A DNA stretch of 64,000 nt. Origin: Paratinospora sagittata. Lineage: Eukaryota > Streptophyta > Magnoliopsida > Ranunculales > Menispermaceae. Numbering within the stretch: the stretch's first letter is position 1; the number at the start of each line of letters is the position of its first letter. The position numbers and the translations under genes are program-made. The notes beneath the pieces were generated by a model. The model was given only the letters and a program-made list of their open reading frames with translations. It ran no database searches and was not told the origin of the DNA. The stretch spans positions 44,070,741 through 44,134,740 of the forward strand of contig CM069593.1 in NCBI GenBank assembly GCA_035771175.1, given 5' to 3'. Positions 10,695 to 21,900 of the stretch are shown here, piece after piece.

Positions 10695-12003
10695 CTAGTT
10701 TAGTACTTCTTCAGGTTGAGAAATAAGCTTGGTTGAGCCATCTAGCCTTACTTCAGTTGGAACTGAAAAATGTTTGGCTGTTGTCTGATGGTGTGGATCA
10801 GATACACGTTGCAGAGATGGAAAATCCTGATCATACTGGTTGACAGGAAAACATGGTTGAACCATTGCTGCTGCAGGAGGAGTAGGAGGAGCAGGAGGTT
10901 CGTTTTGAGGATGTATGACATCCTGTTTGCATGAAGTGTAATACCTTTGAGGTTGTGGTTCAAACTGTGAAGGAGGTACATCAAAAATCCATTCTTCAAT
11001 ATCATCTTCTGAGAGATCATTGTGGCATGAGCAGTCAGGATGACACATAGCAGGATTACAATCCCAGATAAAATGATCATCTACATGTGAATGATAAACA
11101 GGGAACCCCGAAGTCTGGAAAGAATGAACAGGGGGTCTGTCTTTGTGGTACTTGTAGACTGGCTGTATCATTAAAGAATGATGAACTGGGAGATTATTCT
11201 GTATTGTATGGCTTGGAAGCTCAAAACTGATTTTAACCGAACCATCACGTTGTTTTGCAAGTCGAGGACTTTCATTAGTAACAACAGGTTCATTGTGCTT
11301 GATAAATTTTTCATAATTAGTGAACCAGGCAGTAGGAATGAGCTGATAGAGATCTTGTCGTGGTATTTGCCTAGGGATCTGCACAATAGTTGAAACCTCA
11401 TTATCATTAACAAAATCCATAATCGTACCGTGAGGTTTGTATGTTTTGAGATGGATTGCATGATCTTGCAATCTGAAAGCCATTTGATGATGAAGAGTAG
11501 CAAGGATTCCTTCAGCTTTGTGTTTAGCACCAGAGAATTGGATTTGTACTTTGAATCTGGTAGGCAGAGTAGGATCATTTAAACAGACGTTGAAGTCTGG
11601 GGTTATGGTGAAGACCATGGAGCCATGACTAACTGTTGTAATGACCGTACCGATGCAAGCATATTCATACTCTAGCAGATTCGTATCAAGAAGAGCAACA
11701 CGAGCAAATAGAGGTATGTCACCTCGACCATGATATGAGAGAACCAGACGGATGGCACCAAAGTGAAAGTGAGTGTATCCATTGGATGACCAGTAACGTA
11801 TGAAATCTGGATCAAACTCAAGAGTGACATATTGTTCTTGATGCGTTGACTCTCACTGACAGTTTGCTAAGGCTGTACTCTGAACATATTCTTTGATGGG
11901 AGGAGACTTTTTAGAAATTAAAGTTTTAACAGACTTGGTAAAAGAAGGACGACGCTTATTAAACATAGAATAGAGATTCAGTAAAGGAGCTATGGTCTCA
12001 TCT
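10695..12003 (-). pseudogene. caulimovirid movement protein remnant (30K superfamily)
   Basis: The movement protein enlarges plasmodesmata for cell-to-cell spread. The frame is open from about 11852 to 10695 and includes LLEYEYACIGT, SHGSMVFTI and LPTRFKVQIQFSGA, which I recognise from plant endogenous pararetrovirus movement proteins. An in-frame TGA at 11855-11853 separates it from the N-terminal part, which continues to about 12003. The C-terminal half is rich in His, Pro and Asp, with a His/Cys cluster near 11030-11100. A stop near 10696 ends the frame. Not functional as it stands. Confidence 0.75.
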
Positions 12004-12060
12004 ATCTTATTATCATCGAGTTCTCAGCCTGTCTTCTTTTACATCTAGTAACTTTCACAC

Positions 12061-12588
12061 TTAAACGTTTACAAATTTTTTTATCCTTGTGCGATTTTTT
12101 TTTATTTTCTTAAAAAGGTATTATCCACTTTGTTCTTATTTTTATTATTATTATTTAATAGTGAATGACGCATCGTGAAGAAATCTGAAACACAAAATCT
12201 GAAAAGTTAAAAAAAAGAAGTGAATGGTTATAAAAATTATCTGGAACAAACGCCATTTACTTTGCTAAAAAAAAAAATTGTACAAGGTTAATTTTTTGTG
12301 CGATTTTCGTTGGTTTAAATTTTGTAGAGACGTCATCCACATTAAATTCTTTTTTGTTAAATAAAATATCTGAAAATTATTGTTAAATAAAAAAAATCTA
12401 AAATAAAGTTAAAAAAAAGAAGTGAGCAACTATTAAAAAAATTTAAAACAAAGTGGACGATACCTCTTTAAGAAAAATGAAAAAAATCACAAAAGAATAA
12501 AAATCCTTGTGCGATTTCTGAAATAAATGAATGAAACACTAAAAAAAAAGAGAATGTCGGAGAGATGACACTTGAGATACAAGAGTTT

Positions 12589-12623
<35 letters not shown>

Positions 12624-12991
12624 GAACTGTGAATTTTTTATATTTTGATTTTGTTGATTTATTTATTTATTTATTTTTTGTTGATGGTGCCATCTTTTTT
12701 ATTTCATATTTTTTTAATAATCGTTTGTTTTATTTAAATATTACTTAATTTTAGATATACTATGTTTTAGATGACTTTTTGTATAAAAAAAATAATCATG
12801 CCCAAAAAAATCCCACTTTGCTCTCTTTGTTTCTGATCTTGCCAGTTGCCACCACCCGTCGCGTCTAACGTCTTAAGTTAAAATTCCCATTTTCATCAGA
12901 GCAGAGCGAATAAACTGAAAACGAAGAAGAAGAAGAAGAAGAAAATAGTAAGTCGCGACGACGGCACTCGACGCAACACAGAGCAACAATC
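12061..12991. other. spacer upstream of SWC2
   Basis: Apart from the inverted repeat at 12089-12490, it holds a poly-T run of about 30 bases (12593-12622), an ATTT repeat (12656-12676) and the presumed SWC2 promoter and 5' UTR. An AGA/AAG-rich stretch at 12924-12943 lies just before the start codon. No clear TATA box was seen near the start. Confidence 0.6.
12089..12490. mobile_element. MITE-like inverted repeat in the SWC2 upstream spacer
   Basis: Left arm 12089-12135 (GTGCGATTTTTTTT ... CCACTTTGTT) is the imperfect complement of right arm 12447-12490 (AACAAAGTGGACGATACC ... AAAATCAC), enclosing AT-rich DNA. The motif ATCCTTGTGCGATTT also occurs directly at both edges (around 12083 and 12506). 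This is compatible with a decayed MITE or foldback element about 500-900 bp upstream of the SWC2 start codon. Confidence 0.5.
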
Positions 12992-15900
12992 ATGGCTTCC
13001 TCCAAAGAACAAGAGCCTGTTTTTCTCCAACGTTCTTCCCGATTAACCAGAGGCAAACGGTACTTTCTTCCTTTCTTTTTCTTTTTCGTTCGATTACCCA
13101 AATAATCACAAACAACTGAAGATCAAGCGGTTTCACAAACTTGTTCATTTCAGAATGTCAGAGTAAAAGCCCTAATTATATTCATGTGAAAAAATAAAAA
13201 TAAAAAAATATGATGTTCCTGAACCGAAGATAAATGGAATGGCAATTAATATCTGTTATTCGTTGTTGTTGCTGGCATATGACTTGTAATAGGATGAGCA
13301 AGTTGCTCGACGAGGAGGTTGAAGAGGACGAGCAGTTCTGGAATCAGGATGCTCTTAAAGAGGTTTTTCATTTCCAAGCTTTTCGGGATTTTATTATGTC
13401 AATGCCCGTTTAACGTAATGCGATGTTTATTTAATATGAGGATATGTAGACACGTGATCCTCCTATGAATTCATTGTGTTGCTATGAATTCCATTGTGTT
13501 GCTGTGAAAACAAGAAAGACAATTTGGAAAACGACTTTTTATTGTTTTCTGAAAACATGTTGTTTTCTTAGTAAATTTCTCAAATAACTGTTTTCAAATA
13601 TTACTTCCCCAAATGTATTTTCTTTGTTTTCGGATTTTTGGATATAGAAAATTATATTGCATCAAAAACCAAATAGAATTCTCTTTGGGACAGTAAATAT
13701 GATCATAAGGCCTACCTAAAAATGAATTATATGTGAAACATATTGAAGACAGTTTACCCGTGATATTCTGAATTATATTGGATTTGTGCCCTTGGGAGGC
13801 ATTTCATGCCAGAACCTGTCTCCTGTGAAAGTTTCTGGTTGAGTTGTGAGTATCACCATTCGTTTTACTTGGTAAAGGAGTTTACCTTGGTTTTTAGTTT
13901 TCTTTTAGTAGTGTAATGAGTGACCTATTAACAATCTAGGGTAATAATAATGATAGAGGAAGACTTAAAATAACATGGATAGAAATAATTAAGAAAAATA
14001 TAACTACTTGTAAGTTAAATGTCGACTTAGCCCTTAATAGAGCAGAGTGGAGGAAGCGGATTCATGTAGCTGAACCCATGTAGTTGGCAAAAGGCTTAAT
14101 TGAGTTGAGTTGAATGTAGTGTGTAATGAGACTTTTCTACCGCTGTTATCTCTTGAGCGAGTGTGCTCTAAGAACATTGAAAGCAGTGTGTTATATCTGC
14201 CACTTTTCTCTCACTGGTTGAGGTTCTTGATGATAAGGGTCAAGTAATTGATCAATTCCATTAGAATATAATGGCAATGGTCTTTCTAGAAGGTTTTGAT
14301 TTTGTTGGAAGTATTAATTGTCTGTGCAGACCTTTTTTCCCCTAAATTGGATTTTCTTTTTGTTCTTTTCCTGATATATGGCGATCTCTTTCAGGAAGAA
14401 AATGATGTAAATTATGAAGAAGAAACAGAGGTTGCTGATGTGTTTGATAGCGACTTTGAGGAAGATGTATGTTGCAGTTTCTTTATGGTGTCCATTTTTT
14501 AGACCTTGAAGTATTAATCACTTGCTTTATCTAAGGGACTTCATTTTAGTGTCTATCTATATTGGAATATGTGATTGTGTCTATCAAAGTGTCAATGTAC
14601 ATTTCATATTTTGACTTGATCAGGAATCCGAACAAGATGAAGAAGTGGAAGATGATGATGGCAGGTATGGTTCATATTTGTGTTTTGTCAAGGAAGTTTC
14701 ATTTTGGGTGTTCATCAAGATCGTGGGTTTTTTTTTTGCAGGGAACGGAAGAAAAGGCGATTGATATATCCAGGAAAGCCTGCGACAAAGAAGAAAAACA
14801 AAAAGGTTCTTCCAAAACTAGAAAAAGATCCTACAGATGAAAAGTCTTCTCATTCACAAGAACCTAGCCCACCCGAACAACAAGACGTCCCTGACGAATT
14901 AGAAGGTGAAAGAACAGTGAGAAAGTCTACAAGAACTTCTGTCATTGTGAGACAAGCAGAAAGAGATGCAATACGTGCAGCTTTGCAAGCAACCATGAAG
15001 GTTGTTCTTGAATACATAAACCTATGTGTTACATCACCATGCTTTACACCTTTCTATTGCATTGCTTTCTTTCTTTCTATTTGCATGTCGTGTAGAGGAC
15101 TCCATACAACTTTTACTGTTGTGTCTAGGCCCACCTTTCTATATGACCAATACTGCCAACTTTTGAGAGGAGGTTATGGAAGAGCATTCTATGTTACCCT
15201 ATAACATCCATCTTGTGCTATACTCAACATCACAGAGTATAAGTTCAAAAGTTGTTATTTATTTACAAAGAAATCAGCTATTCCTTAAAAGTAAATCAAC
15301 AATTTCTTAAATTCAAAACTGCAGATTGTTGCGAGTATTAATCTTCCTATGAGCCACTAACCAACCTAGAACACAAACTTTAAAGGGAACTCTAGACTTC
15401 CATATAAAGGAGCGTTCCATAGTCATCTCATGATTGTCTCTTTAGTACTAATGCTATCCATCTAATGCTTAAAATCAGATTGCTAGCTCTTGGGTATTTG
15501 CATCTGGCTGGAATTCCAGGTTTTCTCTTTCGGATTGGATTCTAGGATGAGATAGGTGTTGACATGGCTGAATTGTCATCTAAAATGCTCACTGCGGTGA
15601 GGGTGGGAAATTAAGTTGTTGGAGAGGTGCCCCATAGGTGCATCTGAATATACTGTATTTGTAATTATAACATTTTTATTCAATAAATTCATAGCTTTGT
15701 TTCTTCTCAAAAAAAAGAAAAAGAAAAAGAAAATACAATCAGAACTCCAATAAGCATCTGTACTTTCATCCACCGTCCTAATCTTATTGATCAACTTTTC
15801 TCTCATTACGTTTGATTGAATTGAGATGATATAAATAATGATTGGGTTTCTCTTGGTTATTAATTTTGATCATTCTCCTATTTCTAGTCTTTATTTTTTT

Positions 15901-18900
15901 TAAAATTACATGCAATATTTCCTTTTTTTTCAATTTGTCTTATTTTAAATCATTGATTCTAAAGCAAGCCTCATGGCATCTAATTTGGCACAATCTCATT
16001 GCTAGTGTCATCAATCAAAACAATGTTATTTCCAAACGTCATGGACCATGGTACTTCTTTTTTTGTGATGTTTCACTACTTAAAGAACACTCATTGCAGA
16101 AAACAGATGAAATGTTGTCATGACTTGGAGAGATAATTGTGCAAAATTTTGTTGGAAATTTGAAAAAATATATATATTTATATCACCACCTCTTTCATTT
16201 TTTCTTTCAGCCAATAAAAAGGAAAAAGGAGGGTGAAGAGAAGCGAATGACTCAGGAAGAGATGCTCCTAGAGGCTGCACAAACAGGTTTCTGGCTGTGT
16301 GATTCTCTTTTGTGAAGATCTACAAGTTGCAGGAGGCTTTTTTGATGTTGAAACTTGAAACATGCTGAATTTCTCTATATTATTCCTGGTTAGTACAATG
16401 TGCTGACTGTATTTAGAATAATGCAGAAATCATGAACTTGAGGAATTTGGAGCGTGTATTAGCGAGAGAAGAAGAAGTTAAGAAAAGAGCTGTTGTGCAT
16501 AAAGAAGTTTATAGTGGCCCTCAGATGCGATACATATCAAAGAATGGTAAGGTTTTTTTCTTCTGAATGTTGATTTCAAACCAGATATTTTTGTTTTGTC
16601 AAATGAAACATTAGGTGATTTCCATTTCCTCACAATTGCTTCAGTTGAGGCTAAGCTGTTCTAGACTTCTAGGTGATAACTATACTCTTGTTTCAGGACT
16701 AGTATCTTTTCCTTCCTTATGGACTGTGGATCTGCTCTTTCTCTACTTTTTATGTGTGTAATATATTCTCTTATTACTAACCAAGACTAAAAATTACTTT
16801 CCATTCCTTAATTGATCTAGAGCTTTTGTCTTCTAATTTCATGTGAGGTTGAATATCTTTTACAGGTCAATCTTTTCTGGAATTCAGTAAGGGGCTGTCT
16901 TTTCAAGCTGAGCTTTGCACAACACCAACCCCATGTAAGTGAAGGGTGAAACCTTTTATGCTCTGACCAATAAAAATATGTTTTCGCTTGTGCTTTGATA
17001 AGAAATACTGAAGCAGCATGATGTCCATTATTGTACACAAGCTTGTAGCAAGAATAGATATTAATCTTGGGTAGCAGTTAGCTTAGCTAACTTGAGTTTC
17101 AAAGTGTCAGTTTAGTGAGCCGTTCTAGTACTACCTCGAGTTTAATCTTAAAAAAACAAAAATGCTACTTCAACCATCTCTTGAATGTAATAATTTTCAA
17201 TTCTATTTTTTACTGTTTTATTACATGTTTATGTTAAGATTTGCATTTTATTGCACAATTTGCTGACATACTTTTTTATTGCATAACATTTTGTTCTATG
17301 AGAAATGGTTGTCATCATACCATCTCTAATTTTTTCTTCTTGATGAATAATCGAGCCTAAATACCAAAGGTTTTAACTTCTCGACAACTCTTGATTTTCA
17401 ATATTCACCATCTTTCATCTATTAAAATAACATTCCAAGTTATCAAAACTCGACACGGTTTGCATTGCAATCTTAGGGATGCAAGTTTGGCTCCTAGATC
17501 AACATTTAGGAGTCCATGGAAGTTTGTACATTCCAACCTCCCCTCCTTCAACAACGTGGTCAAGTTAAAATTGGGTAAGGGGAGCTTGATACTCTTTTGG
17601 GAAGACATTCGGTGTGGTACTTATAGTTTTGCTTCCCTTTGTTCGAATGTATACTGATTATCTCGATTTCACCATAAACCCATCCTTTCCTTCGTCACAC
17701 AATCTAGGAGCCCTTCTAAGGGGGGGACTATCTTGGGATCTTCACTTAGTTAGGAACCTCACAGAGAGAGAGATGCAAGAAGCTGATTCTCTTTTTGATT
17801 CATTAGTTCATGTCCAACTTTCGGATATGGATGACTGCTACAGTTGGCCCATTTCATCTATCGCAACCTTAACTATCAAATCTTTCTTTTCAATTTTTGT
17901 TGCCGAATCCGTTTCCCAATCTAATCCCTATTTCAATCTCATATGGAAAGCATGTGTGCCCTCAAAGGTTAAGTTCTCGGGGTGGGTTAGTGTCCACAGG
18001 AAGTTGAATACTGGTGATGTTCAGCAGAGAAGTTCCCAAATAGGTGTTTATCTCTGTGTTGGTGTTGCTTATGCAAACAAGCTAGTGAATCGATCGTTCA
18101 CATCTTTTCTCAATGTTCTCTATCTCAGAAGATATGGGAAAGATGGATTTTTCACTTTCCAGTTGTCACGTCTAGGGAACCAGCTTCACAAGAAAGGATT
18201 GTCTTTAGTTTCATGACTCATGTTTGACATGGATGGAAGAAATATTGAACCTTAGTGTGCCTAGGAATTATATGGTGTATTTGGAAGGAAAGAAGTAGAC
18301 GTATTTTTTAAGGGCATATATGTAGGCACAGCTTGGGAGCAGTCCCATCTACTTGCATCTTTTTGGGTGGCGAATTGTAATTTGTCTAAGAGGTATAATT
18401 AGGGGTGTAACGGGTTGGATTGGGTCGAGTTGGAGCCAAAACTCAACCCAAGTCAAACAGTTCGAGTTGGAAAAAATGAAACCCAACCCGAACCAAACTA
18501 GCTCTTCAACCCAACCCAACCCAACCTGAACTAGTTCGGGTTGAGTTGGGTTGGTCATTCGGGTTGGGATTGCTTGATTTTTTTAATTTTTTTCAAGAAG
18601 ATGGCTTGAACTATAGAAGAAATAAAATAGAAAAAAAAACCTATTGGTCTTCGTTGAAGCAACGAAGAATAAGAACAAGCATAACAAAAGATAAAAGAAG
18701 TAGAAACAAAGAAGAAGCCAAAACGAAGAACAAGAATTGAAAAAAGGAGAAGAAGAAGAAGAAGAAGAGAAACCTTAGGTTTGGCTTGGGTTGGGTTGGG
18801 TCGGGTTCTAAGGGTGTCAACCCATGACCCAACCCGAACTGTTCGGGTTGGAATTTTTGAACCCAACCCAACCCAAACACCTAGATTAACCCAACCCATC

Positions 18901-21900
18901 GGGTTATGTTCGGTATGGTCGAATTGGTCAGGTTGGCTTACACCCCTAGGTATAATTTCTCTGAGTGGATTAGAGGTTGGGGAAATATGATTCCTCCTTA
19001 GAGTGGCTAGGAGAACATCTTTTCTTTCCCCCTGCACATAGCACATTTGTACTACTCCTTTAGTCTTATATTAATGGTACTATTTTAATAATACTTTATA
19101 GTTTCTTGTTTTAAAAAAATCTTGAACCCTTAGATTTTGAAACTTTTCTTGAACTCTTTTACCGTCAGCTGTAGATTTAGGTGGTGTTTGTTAACTTTAC
19201 TTGCAGGCTCGCAGCCTCTACGAAGATAATGAAACAATTATTTTTAGGTAAATATTTTTAATTTTTCTACCTCTAATTGAAGTAGAAGCATAACCTCTAA
19301 AAGATTAGGCAAAAAAAAAAATGGCTTAATCTATTAGAGCTTGAACCTCTACTACAAAACGAGGTTCATTTTAAAGTAGAAGTAGAGGCTAAATAGAGTT
19401 AACAAACTCTACCTTAGTTTCATTAATTAACAAATATTATATGCCATGGAATATTATCCTAATTCTGTTTATTCATTTCACCCATAATATGTACAAACAA
19501 AGGCTCAAGTTGATTCCTAACATCAAGCGAACTCACTAGTTTCTCCTACTATTGTTTTTCCATGATGCTATTGCATTATCATGCATATCCTTTATCAAGT
19601 TAATATATTTATTTGTAACCCCCTATAATATATCTTTAGTTACTCTCAGCTGTCTTTTTCCAAATCAATAAAAATAATAGAGTTCTGTCTTTCTCTCTCA
19701 ATATCTCTCCGTTGGTCTTCTTATTTACTACATAGCTTTTTCATAGAATGACTCGGTCAGGAAATGGACGAGGGTAACAAGTTAGAGAAGGAAAACAATA
19801 AGCAAGGGAGTCTCCCAAGAATAAGGTGAGTCCTTGCCCTATAAATACGACCCTACCTTACTTCATTCTAGTGGACCCATTCTTCTACTATCTCTACGAG
19901 TGGGTTTTTGCAAACCCTCGCGAGTCCACAAACACGTAGACCGCCGCGCCATGCGATGCTGTCTCTTTTAAAAAAATAAAAAATAAAAAAAAATCATTTT
20001 TTTATTTTATTTTAATCATATATAAACCTCAAGGTTAATATTTCAACTCTAGGGGTTAATATTAACCTGTATGGGTTAATATTAGGGTTTATATTAACCC
20101 TAGGGGTTAGTAAGAGTTAATGTATTAACCCTTAGGGTTAATATTAACCCCTAGGGTTGAACGATTAACCTTAGTGTTAATATATTATTAAAAAAAAATT
20201 AAAATTAAAAAACAATTAATTTTTTTTAAAAGAGACCACTGTGCCTTGTGGCATCGCGTGGCATAACGGTCTACACGTTTGTGGCCGCAAAACACACTCC
20301 TATCTCTACAAGGTTCCAAAGATTCCTATAGGGGTTTAAAAAGGTTAAGGGCAGAATTATAGGTGCCTAGTTCAAAGTTGGTTAAGAATTTAGTCATGAA
20401 TGAAATGGCTGAACTCTATGGTTTTGAGTTGAATTAGAGAGTTGTGTCATTTTTTATTTTATTTGGCTGACAATCTCTATTATATGCAATTATTCTCTTG
20501 AAGTTTGCAAGGTTAAAATGTATGGCAAAGCATACCATTTTCTCTTTTTCTTTTTACTTTTTTTTTCATGTGACATATATTCTTTTGAGGTACGCATACA
20601 TCCCACATGCTCCTAGATGTTCTTGTGGATGAGGATGAGGGTGAGGGTGAGGGTGCATGACAAAAGATAGCTACGACCAGAAAATTAGTGTATGTAGTTG
20701 TAGTGACCTTGTCAACAGCTATAATGCCAATATTGTAATATGCAAAGGCTAAGGTGCTCATTTGTCTCCATAGCATGCATAGGATCAACGGTTATTCCTT
20801 CATCTGAGTTGAATATCACATTGGAAATACCCACATCTGGTTGTGCTTTTTACTTATGTTCAAGAAAGTCTACATGCATAGAATGAAAAAAGAGCTTAAC
20901 CACATGTGGATACATCAAGTTGTATAATCTGATTGGCTGATCACTTAGCATATCTTAAGAATCTTTTCAATGATAAAATAAGAATGGTTATTTATTTTTA
21001 TTACTTTTTTTTTTTTGTCTTTCAATGGTGCCTGTCCATTGTTGCTCTTTTATGACAATTGCCCAAATTTTGCAAGGAAAAAATAAGACAGACAATGTTG
21101 GATGAGTGCAAGCCGGAGACATTGTTGTTTCAAACAGAAGAAGAGTTATTCTTTTGTACTTGTTGTCAAATATGATTCAAACTTGAGAAATAGTTTAGTA
21201 TCAGAAATAGGAAGATGAATATCCAGACAGAGACTTGCTTTTTTGTGTCAAAGCAGAGTCATTACTGCCTAGGCTTATACTTAGACAACACTATACTCCA
21301 AAGCCCAAATTGTCCCCAATCTTAAAGTAAATAGGCAAGAGCATAAAAATTGTTTCATATATGGCCTTGGGATTCATGAATATCAGTTTATTGATGTAGT
21401 TTTGGAATTTTTCTGCAGATCCTCACAAGGCTGTGTGTGCAGTTACTGGACTGCCTGCTAAGTAAGATGCTTTTGATCAGAAGTAATTTCATTTATTGCT
21501 CTTTGACTGTGTCTTTAATTTCTTGGTCATTTATGACAAATATGTTGACAAAGAGAGAAATTGGAAACATGATAATCATATCCTCACTGATATCTTTTGT
21601 CCTTAGCCAAGTAAGATTTTCATTTTATTTTGTAATGACGTATTGACATACATCCATAAATGACTACACCAGTGACAATCTTTTTTTTTTTTCTTTGGAC
21701 CATACCATGGTATTAGTAATTTATAGTTTAATCTTTTAAACAACAGTTCTCTATTTATGTCTACTAACAACTTAAACTTTTAAACAAACAGAAGTATTAA
21801 TAATGTTTCTAACATTTTCTTTGGTATGGACTAAAAATTTAAATTTAATTTGTGGAAGTTCAATACACTATAATAACATTTGTGAAGTTTCATTATTTTA

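Larger units (their letters stand above)
4825..12060 (-). mobile_element. endogenous caulimovirid (pararetrovirus) copy, decayed
   Basis: Reading on the - strand from about 12060 to 4825, the segment encodes in order a 30K-type movement protein, a coat region with a CCHC zinc knuckle, an aspartic protease (DTG), a reverse transcriptase (YIDD) and RNase H (TDASD), then a downstream ORF and a TATA promoter. I see no integrase and no LTRs, and a movement protein is present, so this is a Caulimoviridae-type element rather than a Ty3 or Ty1 retrotransposon. One translational order MP-CP-AP-RT-RH is known from petuviruses and florendoviruses; which of these it belongs to cannot be settled here. About 7.2 kb is close to a full genome length. 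Many stops, frame changes and a 260 bp insertion (10109-10368) show it is a non-functional fossil. Edges are approximate and no TSD was recognised. Confidence 0.85.

Noticed and set aside
4825..12060. Reading the viral copy as a Ty3/gypsy LTR retrotransposon
   Set aside because: RT and RNase H are similar in both, but I see no integrase and no LTR pair, and a 30K-type movement protein region precedes the coat region.
17405..17608. Antisense frame in the LINE fragment
   Set aside because: It is the complement of the LINE coding region.
20030..20170. Interstitial telomere array
   Set aside because: TTAGGGTT-like words occur, but in both orientations and not as regular 7 bp repeats; they form the core of the foldback element.
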